Notes: generated by a model from the sequence alone, not told the origin. Shown: positions 1-9,287, numbered from the stretch's first letter. The stretch is DNA of 64,000 nt from Parahalioglobus pacificus (GCF_014652275.1 NZ_BMYM01000004.1:1-64000), one strand, 5' to 3'. Program-made: numbers and translations.

Positions 1-396
1 GCAACCGGACCACAGGGTGCAACAGGCGTTGCCGGTCCTACAGGTGCGGCAGGCGTCACCGGTGCGACTGGCGGCTTCAGCCAAGTTTACTTAGCTGGCG
101 AGACGATCGTCTCGGCAGATGATGACGGCAACCGCAGCTTCGCACAGGTGCAAGTGATATGTGACGATGCGGCCGACACTCTTATAAATGTGTCCTATCA
201 AGTGACAGACAATACCGGCACAGCGGGCAATGTGAACGTAAGGGCGGCCATTACCGGTAGCTATCCAGACTTCACAGCTAACCCGCCCAATTGGACAGTG
301 GAAGCAACGTCTACATCGCAAGTGTTCGGTACAGGATTTGGTGGGCCGGGAGTCAATTGGCAATTGCGAGCGTCGGCAGTTTGCGCGCGGCCATGA
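1..396 (+). CDS. Collagen-like repeat protein, C-terminal end (partial)
   Basis: The frame is open from the first base of the window, so the 5' part is missing. The first ~25 codons give Gly-X-Thr/Ala triplets (GPQGATGVAGPTGAAG), the pattern of bacterial collagen-like proteins. A non-repetitive domain of about 105 residues follows, rich in Thr, Asn, Val and Gly, with two cysteines (in VICDDA and near the end in AVCARP), probably a small beta-rich trimerisation or adhesion head. Bacterial collagen-like proteins are usually surface exposed, and Thr-rich triplets of this kind are glycosylated in some of them. The glycosyltransferase island that follows on the other strand is compatible with that, but the link is inference. 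Confidence is high for the repeat type and low for function. Confidence 0.72.
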   Translation, partial: ATGPQGATGVAGPTGAAGVTGATGGFSQVYLAGETIVSADDDGNRSFAQVQVICDDAADTLINVSYQVTDNTGTAGNVNVRAAITGSYPDFTANPPNWTVEATSTSQVFGTGFGGPGVNWQLRASAVCARP

Positions 397-544
397 GTGA
401 TGCGAAGCGTGGTTTACCGTCACAAAATATTGGAAGCCATCCGGACTCACATCAGAGTAGTTATGGCCAAGCCCTTGAGGAGTTTTCGTATAGGTGGACA
501 TGAGCGCAGATTAACCCCTCTGTGTATGCGTGATTCTGGTGTCC
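397..544. other. Intergenic spacer between convergent genes
   Basis: This spacer lies between the collagen-like gene and the first glycosyltransferase-like gene. I see no convincing hairpin with a T tract, no tRNA and no credible small ORF. Confidence 0.4.
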
Positions 545-2362
545 TTAATTTCCTGCTTCAGCACGCGTGAGCTTACAACTGTTCTCAACACCGACGTGAT
601 TGTGAGGCTTTAGCAACACCTGCGTATACCTTCGGTAGTACCCCCCAACATACGGCTGCGTCTGCCATGCAGCTACCACTGAGTAGTCTGAAAACTCGAC
701 ACCCACGCTAGTGAGCACGCTGAAGTCTATTCTGCGTGGCCCCTCAGGCTCCAACAGCACCCAGGACCGAGCAACTCTGTCACAGGACTCAAGTGCAAGG
801 GTTGCCACTGCTAGTCGATGGGATCCTTTATAGCCTCCGATAAACCAAGGTTGGGCAACCGAAGCCGCGCCCAAGTGATATAGCAAACCAGGTGATCGAC
901 CACTTAAATCGATCAAAGGGGTACCTGATAGAAAACCAGAACGTATCGCTTTATCGTGCGCTTCTTGTAAATAATCGGCGCTAACGGGTGACAAGAACAG
1001 AGGACCGCCTTTTCCCGCCAAAACCACTTCCTCCGCTAAGCCGGCGGAAATTGACGGCTGTCGATACGGCAAACTCAGTGTTTGGTTTAACAAGCCCGCC
1101 GTAATAATTTGAGCCCCTAAAATCACCGGGGTGACGAGGTTCCAGCCTCCGTCTCGGTTCACAAGAGGCTGAAAAAGCACAATTGCAGCGAACACCCAGA
1201 AAAGTGAGGCTGCTCCAGCCGACCACCAGTAGTTATTATTGCTACCAAAAGCCGCCACCCAAGGGAGGAAGGATAACAGTGCCAGATCGCTCCAGCTGAC
1301 TACCGCAGAGGTGTTGATGTTCCTCACCAAACGGCCAAGAAGGAGAATAACTACGCTAGTGGCGGGAATCGCCAACATTAACGCCCTGCGATGGAAGCCT
1401 TGAAATGATGAGGCATCGAGCCAACCCCCGGCAAAAAGTAGGCAGATGCTACTCATAACGCAGCAGATGATGAGAGATAGACCTGAAAACAACTTCGAGC
1501 CCGCAAGTTGCAAGAACACCGCCAGCGAGCAGATGGTAATCACTGCTGCTGCTATCAAGAACTGCGAACTCGTTAGAGCGATGTGATCTATACGCAGCGC
1601 CGATATCAGACCATGCCCACCCTCTAGAAGTGTTGCAAGACGCATGCCCTCTGAGATCTTCGCATAGAATTCAATTATTGAAACACCAAACAGATAGGGA
1701 GCGATGGCTAGTATTCCGGATGCAACCGCGATCGAAAGAAGCACTCCTCGCGAGTTCCATTTCCCTGACAACCAGAGATAAGTCAACGCAGTGGGTGCAA
1801 GCGCAGCTGCCGAACTTGGCTTCGCCAAAAATACGAGTGCACCGGCGAATCCCAAAAGCATGTATGCGTTACTGCATCTTCTTGATAAGCCCTCAAATTT
1901 TTCAATCAAGATCAAGGCCACAGCAGCTAGGGTCAGCCCTTGAACAGCAAGAGTGTTGTAGTTAGGCGTGATGAGCCAACCATCAAATAACGCGAACGCA
2001 ACGGTCGCCGAGGCTGATGCGATAACATGACGCCTTAAACGCGATGTGGCGGACGTAGGTGGATCAAGTGCGATAAGCGAGAGAGCCAGCCAATAAGCCA
2101 GTCCGAAGGTGACGCCGATATTCGCAACTCTCAGGAGATGAACGTCGCCCGCAAAAACTGTGTATAGCGGATGCCATACGAAACCAAAGTAACTGACGAG
2201 CCAGTCCCAGGCGAACGGGGTCGATATCCAGTTGAGGTAAAAACCTTCGTCGGTGAAGTCAAAGCCATGAGCGCTATAACGAGTCATCACCCACAGTAGC
2301 GATAGTGACGAGACAAGCAGAAATACGGGTGGGGCGGCAAAGTGAAGCGGAGGAAACCTCAA
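545..2362 (-). CDS. Multi-spanning membrane glycosyltransferase-like protein
   Basis: A 605-residue integral membrane protein with roughly ten or more hydrophobic spans. Shortly after the first span is the acidic loop motif HGFDFTDEGFYLNW. An Asp-Glu pair in the first external loop is typical of GT-C polyprenyl-phosphate-sugar transferases (PMT/ArnT-like, GT39/GT83), so a lipid-linked sugar transfer on the outer face of the inner membrane is likely. The C-terminal ~170 residues are less hydrophobic and would be periplasmic. The start is a TTG preceded by AGGGGGAAGA; a later ATG would remove the first span. It is the last gene of a minus-strand run of sugar genes. The exact substrate cannot be read, and some unclassified membrane proteins share this architecture. 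Confidence 0.6.
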   Translation of the reverse strand: MRFPPLHFAAPPVFLLVSSLSLLWVMTRYSAHGFDFTDEGFYLNWISTPFAWDWLVSYFGFVWHPLYTVFAGDVHLLRVANIGVTFGLAYWLALSLIALDPPTSATSRLRRHVIASASATVAFALFDGWLITPNYNTLAVQGLTLAAVALILIEKFEGLSRRCSNAYMLLGFAGALVFLAKPSSAAALAPTALTYLWLSGKWNSRGVLLSIAVASGILAIAPYLFGVSIIEFYAKISEGMRLATLLEGGHGLISALRIDHIALTSSQFLIAAAVITICSLAVFLQLAGSKLFSGLSLIICCVMSSICLLFAGGWLDASSFQGFHRRALMLAIPATSVVILLLGRLVRNINTSAVVSWSDLALLSFLPWVAAFGSNNNYWWSAGAASLFWVFAAIVLFQPLVNRDGGWNLVTPVILGAQIITAGLLNQTLSLPYRQPSISAGLAEEVVLAGKGGPLFLSPVSADYLQEAHDKAIRSGFLSGTPLIDLSGRSPGLLYHLGAASVAQPWFIGGYKGSHRLAVATLALESCDRVARSWVLLEPEGPRRIDFSVLTSVGVEFSDYSVVAAWQTQPYVGGYYRRYTQVLLKPHNHVGVENSCKLTRAEAGN

Positions 2363-2478
2363 TCTTCCCCCTTGAACTTAAATTTTATAGCGTATTCAGT
2401 CACCAAGAATCCCTCGCCATTAGATGGTAACAGTAACTATATGGGGCTTATATGTTAGGCGCGTTCAAAAAGAGACCA

Positions 2479-3555
2479 TCAGTAATACTTGAGGTTTTCC
2501 CTGATGCGGTCTTGATGGCCGCTAGGCGCATTCTCCAGTGCGCGCATACAGAATTCCCTCAGAAGCTCATGCCGTTCACCCGCGTAATACCCCGCCACCG
2601 CTAGCGCATCCCATAGCCGCCAATCGTAGATCGTCCTATCAACAAACAAAAGATCACCGTTCGGATCGGTGACTATACGGCGATACAGCATATAAGCGGT
2701 GTTGTGCTGCCCTTTGTTACGGTATCGCTCGGCCAGATCGAACAATGCTTCCGCCCTCAAAGGCCTGAATTCAAAGGCGGCGAGGTAGTCGTCGGTAGCG
2801 CCTGTCAGCTTCGCGATCTGGTAGTACGACCAGTAAACCTCTTCCTCCCAACCCCCAAGCGCAATGCGCCCACGATAGGCTTCTATCGCCTTATCCTTTT
2901 CACCACAGTCCCGATAGCTCTCGCCCAAGTAGAACTGATACCTATTACGCAGGCGTCCGGGATCACCAGCTAACTCTCTCTCAAGAATCGCAGCGTTCTT
3001 GGCGTACTTTTCCTTAACATTGTCCCATCGAAAACCATCTTTGTAGTGCCATGCTTTTACGCCATCCAACGTCAACCGAGTTTGTATTCCGTCCGCCGCG
3101 GGATAATTGTGCACAACAGATTCAAATCGCCAGCCCAGTTTGTCAGATAGAATGCCCGGTCTAGCAAATGCCCAGTTCTCACTGAAGTAGACCCAGTAAC
3201 TGATCACATCAGCGTGGGCGGTGATGTGGTCAGACAATCTGCCGCTAATATCGAGAACTTCGTCAGCATCAATGCAGAAATGATAGTCAGCACTACCCTT
3301 AGCAGCGTTGATCACAAGCGACCGATTTTGAGCGAAATTCTGCCAAGGATCTCGGAGCAATTGTCCAGGAAGATGCCCAAGCACCTCCTGAACGATTTCT
3401 GATGATCGATCGCTACCGTTACAGTTCACTACCCAGGTGTCGATATGGTTGACGACAGACTCAAGGCAGCGGCGGATAACTCGCTCCTCGTTACCAACCA
3501 CCATATTCAGGCATATGCTGACCATATATGCGTCGCTCCGTTCCCCAGCGGACAT
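2479..3555 (-). CDS. Family 2 glycosyltransferase with C-terminal TPR-like repeats
   Basis: The N-terminal ~200 residues are a GT-A fold of family GT2: MVSICLNMVVGNEERVIRRC at residues 11-30, then VVNCNGSDRSSE, and the metal/nucleotide-sugar motif HFCIDADEVLD. The C-terminal half (YQFYLGESYRDCGEKDKAIE, then FDLAERYRNKGQHNTAYMLY) is helical and TPR-like, an arrangement seen in GT2 enzymes that modify proteins or assemble glycans. The longest frame starts at 3555 without a clear ribosome binding site; an internal ATG at 3525 has GGAG 10 bases upstream and begins exactly at the GT2 domain, so it may be the true start. It lies downstream of another glycosyltransferase with only 15 bases between. 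The sugar donor and acceptor are unknown. Confidence 0.8.
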   Translation of the reverse strand: MSAGERSDAYMVSICLNMVVGNEERVIRRCLESVVNHIDTWVVNCNGSDRSSEIVQEVLGHLPGQLLRDPWQNFAQNRSLVINAAKGSADYHFCIDADEVLDISGRLSDHITAHADVISYWVYFSENWAFARPGILSDKLGWRFESVVHNYPAADGIQTRLTLDGVKAWHYKDGFRWDNVKEKYAKNAAILERELAGDPGRLRNRYQFYLGESYRDCGEKDKAIEAYRGRIALGGWEEEVYWSYYQIAKLTGATDDYLAAFEFRPLRAEALFDLAERYRNKGQHNTAYMLYRRIVTDPNGDLLFVDRTIYDWRLWDALAVAGYYAGERHELLREFCMRALENAPSGHQDRIRENLKYY

Positions 3556-3570
3556 CCGTCTGCTTAGTAA

Positions 3571-4503
3571 TCAATCAGCTCTATTACTTGGAGAGCCCAC
3601 CAGATCTTGAGCTCTTCGCACCCGCCTGCGCTCGGCGAGTGAAGGACGAAGTGCATAGAACAATACTTCCAAAGCCCTAACGACGAAGAATCGTACCCTA
3701 CCAACGAAACCAAGATAGCGCGTGTGTTCTGTATTCCCTCCAATTATCAGTCTAGGGCATATGAACAATTTACCGCCAGTCGATTTAATGGATTCATTGA
3801 AAGGCACATGTTCGCAGATATCGACCCCTGCGTAAGAACCGGCATATCTTGAGTTACGAATGGCTTCCCTGCGATAAAGGGCCAACCCACCAAAAGCACT
3901 ATCAACGCTAATCCATTCAGAATCCGCTGGTATCGATTTCATTCTTCGATGCAAGGCCCTGTCTAGGGCGGAGAGATGGCTGAACCCTTGCGATTCCAGG
4001 CGCGCCACATCTACTCGATAGTCATTCGGGCACCATTCTTTGTGCCTTAGCGCAAAAATATCGTAGTAGTATTCATGATGATTTGCGAACAAGGCGTCCC
4101 AACCTACGCCACTCAGTAGCCGCCTCATGTCACCAGAATCAAGGTGTTGCACTACCCCATCAAAGTCGGCTACGCATAGGTGCTTAACGTGGTCGTACCC
4201 GGAATAGTCATCTAATTCCTGTAAGTAACGATTACGACACTTAGCTAGCCGACCTGTTCTTGAAGGAAGGCTATCCGCGAGATTTCCAAGCGATACGAAG
4301 CGAAAGTTTTCATCTATCTCAGCCAACTCACTTAATAGAACAACCGTATCGTCTGTACTATCCGATTCAACAAGGAAAACACAAACACTCACTCCAAGAA
4401 ATGCACTTCGCAAAGCGTCGAGGTCTTCGAGCAATGTGCGCATTACGTTTCGAACACATCCGACGATCAACACTGCAGGTTCGTCATTATTGGGGCTGTG
4501 CAT
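3571..4503 (-). CDS. GT-A glycosyltransferase (GT69-like)
   Basis: About 310 residues. VLIVGCVRN near the N-terminus, VFLVESDSTDDTV, and then the acidic motif CVADFDGVV fit a GT-A glycosyltransferase; the ESDSTDDT and DFDG pair resembles fungal and bacterial capsule-associated transferases of the GT69/CAP59 type. Near the C-terminus is a short hydrophobic stretch (FFVVRALEVLFYAL) that could associate with the membrane, followed by a basic tail. The longest frame begins at a TTG at 4518; I chose the ATG at 4503, five codons inside, although both have weak ribosome binding sites. Its neighbours are a GT2 gene downstream and a methyltransferase gene 54 bases upstream, in one transcription direction. 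The family assignment is tentative and the specificity unknown. Confidence 0.65.
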   Translation of the reverse strand: MHSPNNDEPAVLIVGCVRNVMRTLLEDLDALRSAFLGVSVCVFLVESDSTDDTVVLLSELAEIDENFRFVSLGNLADSLPSRTGRLAKCRNRYLQELDDYSGYDHVKHLCVADFDGVVQHLDSGDMRRLLSGVGWDALFANHHEYYYDIFALRHKEWCPNDYRVDVARLESQGFSHLSALDRALHRRMKSIPADSEWISVDSAFGGLALYRREAIRNSRYAGSYAGVDICEHVPFNESIKSTGGKLFICPRLIIGGNTEHTRYLGFVGRVRFFVVRALEVLFYALRPSLAERRRVRRAQDLVGSPSNRAD

Positions 4504-4557
4504 TTCTTCAAGCTTCAAATGTTCTATGCCTCGTCAGCTCGGGGATATCATCAATAT

Positions 4558-5385
4558 CTACTCTTTCCTGCTGTGGCTTACTTGCGAGTGCCGCTGATGA
4601 TCTTCGAGTATCAGCGACTCATGCCGCAGCGTTACTAACCATGCGATGGGTTTACTGAGCCAAAGTACCGGCTTCCAGAAAATTCGGTTAATTGGCCGCT
4701 CTGTCAATGCGTGATAACTCCGTCCATCAGAAACTACATGCATACCCAGTTCCCGAGCTAACCATTCTAATGTTCGCAATGAGAAAAAGCCGATGTGCTG
4801 ACCATGCTCTGCTCCCAAGTACCACCAACTTTGTGGGGGAATACTATTTTCAGCTCGTAACTGTGTTGAGAACAGAACGAAGGATGAGATCTTGACCATT
4901 TGCCTTATCTCTTCCAGTGGGTTCTCCAGATGCTCGAATACTTCAAAAGCGGTTAGGGCAAGGTGCTCTCGGGACTGTTTGCTGTCGTACTCAAACCCTC
5001 TCGCGAACAAGTTGTCTGAATACTTGTCCATCCATCGTGCATCGACACCGCGATCTCGCAGGAGACGGACTAGCACACCCCATCCACCTGCAAAATCGAC
5101 AGCTTGCTTTTCTCCACCGGCGAAGACGCTCAACACTGCGATCGTGACATCAGTGTTTCTAAGATTTCGCTCCATAATGCCTGTATCGGAGGAATTGATG
5201 GGGTGTTCGTAGGCTATGCCCAACCATGTGGGAGTCTCGGTTTGCAGATAATCGCATGTTTGGCACTTGTAATACGCGATCTCAAGATCAAGCAGCGGTC
5301 CTTTGAAGACGTATTGAGACTGGGCTCCGCACAGCCGACATTTACACGACACTTTCTCAACAGTATTATCGGACGTTGTGGCCAT
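4558..5385 (-). CDS. Class I SAM-dependent methyltransferase with zinc-binding N-terminus
   Basis: 275 residues. The N-terminus has a CRLCG...CQTCD pair (residues about 16-43), the zinc-binding module found in sugar C-methyltransferases and related Methyltransf_23-type enzymes. VDFAGGWGVLVRLLRDRGV is a degenerate SAM-binding glycine loop, and ALTAFEVFEHLENPLEEI is the usual post-motif segment. In this family the substrate is often a nucleotide-linked deoxysugar or a glycan end, which suits the island, but the substrate cannot be read. The ATG abuts the upstream gene: that gene's TAG stop is followed immediately by this ATG, so the two are translationally coupled. The last ~40 residues overlap no other gene and carry weak hydrophobic segments. 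Confidence 0.75.
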   Translation of the reverse strand: MATTSDNTVEKVSCKCRLCGAQSQYVFKGPLLDLEIAYYKCQTCDYLQTETPTWLGIAYEHPINSSDTGIMERNLRNTDVTIAVLSVFAGGEKQAVDFAGGWGVLVRLLRDRGVDARWMDKYSDNLFARGFEYDSKQSREHLALTAFEVFEHLENPLEEIRQMVKISSFVLFSTQLRAENSIPPQSWWYLGAEHGQHIGFFSLRTLEWLARELGMHVVSDGRSYHALTERPINRIFWKPVLWLSKPIAWLVTLRHESLILEDHQRHSQVSHSRKE

Positions 5386-6309
5386 CTAGTGTTTCCGCGC
5401 CTTTTTTCTAAGGCTTTCTAACCACCTGAAAAGTCGAATGCTTAGAGGACGCTTTGAATTGAACATCGTTGCAAAAACATACTCGTCTGCGACTTGAGAG
5501 GCCTGCTGTAGCCGGGGAGCCTTGCACTCTCCCATACTTCCAACTGACATATTCGCGAACGCACTGTCTTTAGAAACCGTATGGGTAGCATCAGCTCCGA
5601 AACCAATGTTACTCACTAAATTTACTTGCGGAGTCACGACCAAGCCCTTGTTCCACCAGATGGAGGCCGCCCAAGAGTAGTCCCATGTATCAATCTTATT
5701 CCCGCGAACACGGTGCAGAATTTTCTCCCAGTATGTCCTTTCCCTTTGATTTGGGTGGAGTGAAGCCCATTCTGCAGAGGACAGAAGCTCGGGCAGGAAA
5801 GTCAGATTTCCATCGTATGAACGCCAGGCCCGGCGCCAAGTCGCCCAACCCCATACATGCATGTACTTCGAATAGTAGTAGGTGCTAGCGTCGGGAAGCC
5901 AGTCGTTCTGGAAATTATTTCCTGTAATAGCAAACACTTGCTCTACATTACGATATCTCGACAGCATCTGCTCACAAAAGTGAAAGAAGTCCCGACCAGG
6001 TATACAGTCGTCTTCAAGTATTATTCCTTCTTCTTCATTATCAAAGAACCAATCGATAGCTGAAGCAACGCCGGCTTTACAACCTAGATTTACCTCACTT
6101 ATCCGCTTCTCGACTCGGCACGGCCAATCCACTGTCTCGATCTTGCTTCGCACGGTTTCGACGAGCGCTTCCTCACCATCCACGCCTACTCGAGGTCCAT
6201 CACACGCAAAGTAAATTCTGGAGGGCTTCACATCCCGCAGCGCAGCAATAAGCCTTTCGAGGCAAGTGGGCCTATTGAAAGCAATTATCAAAATTGGCGG
6301 GACTAACAT
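5386..6309 (-). CDS. Family 2-like glycosyltransferase
   Basis: 307 residues. PPILIIAFNRPTCLERLIAA at the N-terminus is a typical GT2 opening (hydrophobic strand, then FNRP). IYFACDGPR follows, and GIILEDDCIPGRDFFHFCEQ holds the EDD motif that replaces DxD in one group of bacterial sugar transferases and in GNT-I-like enzymes. HVWGWATWRRAW is a conserved aromatic segment of that group. It probably adds a sugar to a lipid- or protein-linked glycan in the cytoplasm. Its stop codon touches the start of the following methyltransferase gene. Its 5' end is preceded by an ~80-base spacer before the GT8 gene. Specificity is unknown. Confidence 0.75.
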   Translation of the reverse strand: MLVPPILIIAFNRPTCLERLIAALRDVKPSRIYFACDGPRVGVDGEEALVETVRSKIETVDWPCRVEKRISEVNLGCKAGVASAIDWFFDNEEEGIILEDDCIPGRDFFHFCEQMLSRYRNVEQVFAITGNNFQNDWLPDASTYYYSKYMHVWGWATWRRAWRSYDGNLTFLPELLSSAEWASLHPNQRERTYWEKILHRVRGNKIDTWDYSWAASIWWNKGLVVTPQVNLVSNIGFGADATHTVSKDSAFANMSVGSMGECKAPRLQQASQVADEYVFATMFNSKRPLSIRLFRWLESLRKKARKH

Positions 6310-6389
6310 TCTTGAGCCAATCTCCGTGTTAATTCACTTGCTTTGATGGAGGGGGAGGTTCTGGTGACTCTGATAACTCGAGCCACTAC

Positions 6390-7289
6390 TCATCTGAAAA
6401 GGCCGCTCAACTTTCGTAGTATTCTTTTGAAACTCTCCGGGGCATACCTGCCAAGAAGCGCTTTTAAACCGAAGTCATCGGGCAGAACTGCGCGATAGTC
6501 AGTGGTATTTCTAATTTCCCAGTAATCATGTCTGAACGGATGCCGGCTGGAAGTGTGCCAGGGTTTCACGCTACCCGAGAAATGGATGACGGTTGGATCA
6601 ACCATCGCCGTCTCCAGAGCTTTTCTATCACCACAAGTTAATGATCGTCGGAAGGTTGCGTCAAAGAAAATCGATTGAAAGTTATACTTGGGCGCGATGT
6701 GTTTGAACTCCCCCTTCAAAACTAGGTTTAAACCGCATTGGTCGACGAATTCTATCTTCTCCGGGGTCTCCCGAATCTGATCGATGACTGTGCGCGAGAA
6801 ATTGGATTCACGCATCCCAATAAGATCCATAACCATAACACCAGAGTTGAGGTAGCTCGCATGTGCGGGAAATCCGAGCTGACGAGGCCTGTCCGACCCA
6901 TAATCGATACAAGCACCCACCAGCGCTCCCTCCAAGTCGATATTGAATAAGTCATCCAAAGGACCTCGCACGATAATATCTGAATCAAGGTACAAGACTC
7001 TCTCTACATCTATGAGCTCTGGGATCAAAAGTCTGAAATAGTTTTCCCGCTTAAAATGGTGCGACACTACCAAATCAGACAAAACAGAATCGGCTACCTT
7101 TACATCTGTGATCTCTACAGACAAACCAGCCGAAGCATGATTCAAGAATGCGAATAGCGAATTTTCAATGTCGGTATTTAAGATGTAAAAACATAATCTC
7201 GATTTAGTTTTTGCAGTCTGCAGAATAGATGCTATCGCGGTGGCAATATGAGCAGCATACGAATGGTTTCCGGCTAAGACGATATACAT
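6390..7289 (-). CDS. Family 8 glycosyltransferase (LgtC/RfaJ-like)
   Basis: 299 residues with the features of GT8 retaining galactosyl- or glucosyltransferases: an N-terminal strand MYIVLAGNHSYAAHI, a conserved REN(Y)FRLLIPELI segment, the metal-binding DxD in VERVLYLDSDIIV, YLNSGVMVMD, DQCGLNLVL and the C-terminal HFSG.VKPWH. These are the elements that bind UDP-sugar and Mn2+ in LgtC. It would add a hexose from a UDP-sugar during lipopolysaccharide core, O-antigen or glycoprotein glycan synthesis. It lies 9 bases downstream of the methyltransferase gene at 7299. The local base composition is clearly AT-richer than in the housekeeping block that starts at purA. Confidence 0.87.
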   Translation of the reverse strand: MYIVLAGNHSYAAHIATAIASILQTAKTKSRLCFYILNTDIENSLFAFLNHASAGLSVEITDVKVADSVLSDLVVSHHFKRENYFRLLIPELIDVERVLYLDSDIIVRGPLDDLFNIDLEGALVGACIDYGSDRPRQLGFPAHASYLNSGVMVMDLIGMRESNFSRTVIDQIRETPEKIEFVDQCGLNLVLKGEFKHIAPKYNFQSIFFDATFRRSLTCGDRKALETAMVDPTVIHFSGSVKPWHTSSRHPFRHDYWEIRNTTDYRAVLPDDFGLKALLGRYAPESFKRILRKLSGLFR

Positions 7290-7298
7290 TGATGCAAC

Positions 7299-7949
7299 CT
7301 AAGTCTTCCGCGCTACTGCCAAATAGTTCATTACATCACTTCCCTGCCTTCGTTCGACCTTCATAAAAAACCAGTTAATCAGCGGAACAACCCACCTTGT
7401 TACTATCGAGCCAGACAGCTCAGTAGCCAGGCGTCTCCCAATGTTAGCGGCGTTGGTTCCTTGCCTAGTAACTTGAATATCATCAAAGCCAGCCTTTCGC
7501 AGTAAATACTCCAGCCCATACTCGGTATACCGAAAAAAGTCTCGCGGCTCTTCATGTAGCTGCTCAGACATTGGTACCGTAATACAGATTGATCCGCCGC
7601 CTCTGAGAACCCGATACGCCTCCGAGAGTGCAAGATAGGGTTCTTCGAGATGCTCGAACACCTGAAAGCTGACCACAACGTCGACTGACAGTTCAGCCAG
7701 AGGAATGCTGTATGCAGACGCACAAATATCCAGGTGTATGTTCTCTAAGTCCGCATCAATGCCTATATACCTTACTGAACTATCGACTAAACCAGCATAT
7801 GGCTTAGAACCACAGCCAATATCAAGTAGTGTTGAGCCGGCAGCAACGCAGTTTAAGAATGCTTCAATGTCCGAGGTTAGATAATAGAACTGAAGAAAAA
7901 GAGGATTGCTTAGCTTCCTCTCGTCACTCAATGATCGGTGTCTATACAT
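7299..7949 (-). CDS. SAM-dependent methyltransferase (Methyltransf_11-like)
   Basis: 216 residues. LLDIGCGSKPYAGLV is SAM motif I, IGIDADLENIHLD gives the acidic residue at the end of strand 2, and VDVVVSFQVFEHLEEPYLAL is motif II with the usual EHL/EP. VLRGGGSICITVP and the FFRYTEYGLEYLLRKAGF segment are typical of small Methyltransf_11 enzymes found in O-antigen clusters. The C-terminal ~40 residues (VTRWVVPLINWFFMKVERRQ) are amphipathic and may dock on the membrane. It sits between the flippase gene (12 bases upstream) and the GT8 gene, apparently in one transcript. The substrate is probably a sugar or lipid intermediate of the same pathway. Confidence 0.8.
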   Translation of the reverse strand: MYRHRSLSDERKLSNPLFLQFYYLTSDIEAFLNCVAAGSTLLDIGCGSKPYAGLVDSSVRYIGIDADLENIHLDICASAYSIPLAELSVDVVVSFQVFEHLEEPYLALSEAYRVLRGGGSICITVPMSEQLHEEPRDFFRYTEYGLEYLLRKAGFDDIQVTRQGTNAANIGRRLATELSGSIVTRWVVPLINWFFMKVERRQGSDVMNYLAVARKT

Positions 7950-7961
7950 TTAGTAGCACTT

Positions 7962-9287
7962 TTATTGTTTCGAAGCATTTGAGAGCGGTGCCCGACTACG
8001 GAATATGAAATGAAGATGCGCGCCTAACTCATAAACTTTCAAACTCTCATATAAGTATTCGAGTGTGGTACCACGACGGTATAGCAAAATAGCTATGGCT
8101 GTAGACAGGCTATACGAAACGAGTGTTGCCCAGGCGGCGCCCGCCGCCCCTGAGTCGGGGATCCATAGGTAGTTCAGAAGCACGTTCAAGAAGGCGCTAA
8201 ACACTTGAGCGATGAGAACAACCTGAAGACGGTTTTCCAGTAACAACCACCTGCTCCACACCAATCCTATTGCGATCGAAATCCCTGAGAAGGCGTGTAT
8301 CTGCAAGCAAATCACGGCGCTTGCATAATCATCTCCGAATAGGGTTAGTACAACCTGCTCCGCAAAGAGGAAAAGAAGAGTGGTGCAAACAATGGCAAGC
8401 CAAATTACTACTGAATAGAGGGCGATCCACCCCTTCCTGCCTTGCATGCTACTAGCCGCACTTAGTCTTGAAATCGTAGGGAACGCAGAGCCAACAATAA
8501 TTGTGGGCAGAAAGACCCATAGCTCACTTAATGTGGCGGCAGCAGCATAGACCCCCAATTCCCTTTCATTACTTAGAAAAGGAATCATCAAAAGATCCAC
8601 TTTCATGGACATGAAGACACAAATGCCGGCAATAAAAGCTGGCCAGCCGTCTTTCAACAAAGATTTAATGACAGTTGAATCTACAGTCAAGTTGATCTTG
8701 CCGCCGAGTGAGCGCTTCAAATAAAAAGAGACGAGCAGAGCAGACGTTACGGCAAACTCCAAGATAATCAGATAAACGAAGATCGAGAGAGTTGCCCCGC
8801 TTAGAACTGCCAAGAGTTTCAGGATTCCAACGAATATAGCGGATATGCTCGCAGCTATAACCGATAGCCTTGAATTGGTGTTTGCTTCGTTGTAACAGCG
8901 CATCACTGCAGCCGGTAGAAACGGAATCACAAACGCTGCCCACAGCCATGGCACAGAAAGAACGTTATCAGCTAATATTCCGATCGAAGCTAAAACCAAA
9001 ATGGCCAACAGGATTATCGCCGCACCCAGCGCTTGCAATGCTAGCGCAGAGCCCAAAACAGCACCAACCGCTCGTGTTCGCAGAGATAGCTCGCGAACAA
9101 TAATCCCGTCTAAACCGAGAGAGCAGAGAACGGCGTAGAATGCCGTCACAGCATACACATAGGAATATCGGCCATACTCTTCAGGACCAAGATGCCTGGC
9201 CACTAACAACCCCACCACGATACCAAGCAGAACTTTGATAGCCCTTTCTACTAACAACCAAGCGCTATTACGCAGGACTCGGTTCAT
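7962..9287 (-). CDS. Wzx-like polysaccharide/lipid-linked oligosaccharide flippase
   Basis: 441 residues with about twelve to fourteen hydrophobic spans and the N-terminal pattern of the MOP/PST superfamily: SAWLLVERAIKVLLGIVVG, then RHLGPEEYGRYSYVYA. Such proteins move undecaprenyl-pyrophosphate-linked repeat units across the inner membrane. No Wzy polymerase or Wzz chain-length regulator is recognisable in the island, so either these lie elsewhere or the short glycan is transferred as is. It is the first gene of the island after purA (45 bases), and all island genes follow it on the same strand. It could equally serve an O-antigen, a capsule or a surface glycoprotein pathway. Confidence 0.85.
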   Translation of the reverse strand: MNRVLRNSAWLLVERAIKVLLGIVVGLLVARHLGPEEYGRYSYVYAVTAFYAVLCSLGLDGIIVRELSLRTRAVGAVLGSALALQALGAAIILLAILVLASIGILADNVLSVPWLWAAFVIPFLPAAVMRCYNEANTNSRLSVIAASISAIFVGILKLLAVLSGATLSIFVYLIILEFAVTSALLVSFYLKRSLGGKINLTVDSTVIKSLLKDGWPAFIAGICVFMSMKVDLLMIPFLSNERELGVYAAAATLSELWVFLPTIIVGSAFPTISRLSAASSMQGRKGWIALYSVVIWLAIVCTTLLFLFAEQVVLTLFGDDYASAVICLQIHAFSGISIAIGLVWSRWLLLENRLQVVLIAQVFSAFLNVLLNYLWIPDSGAAGAAWATLVSYSLSTAIAILLYRRGTTLEYLYESLKVYELGAHLHFIFRSRAPLSNASKQ

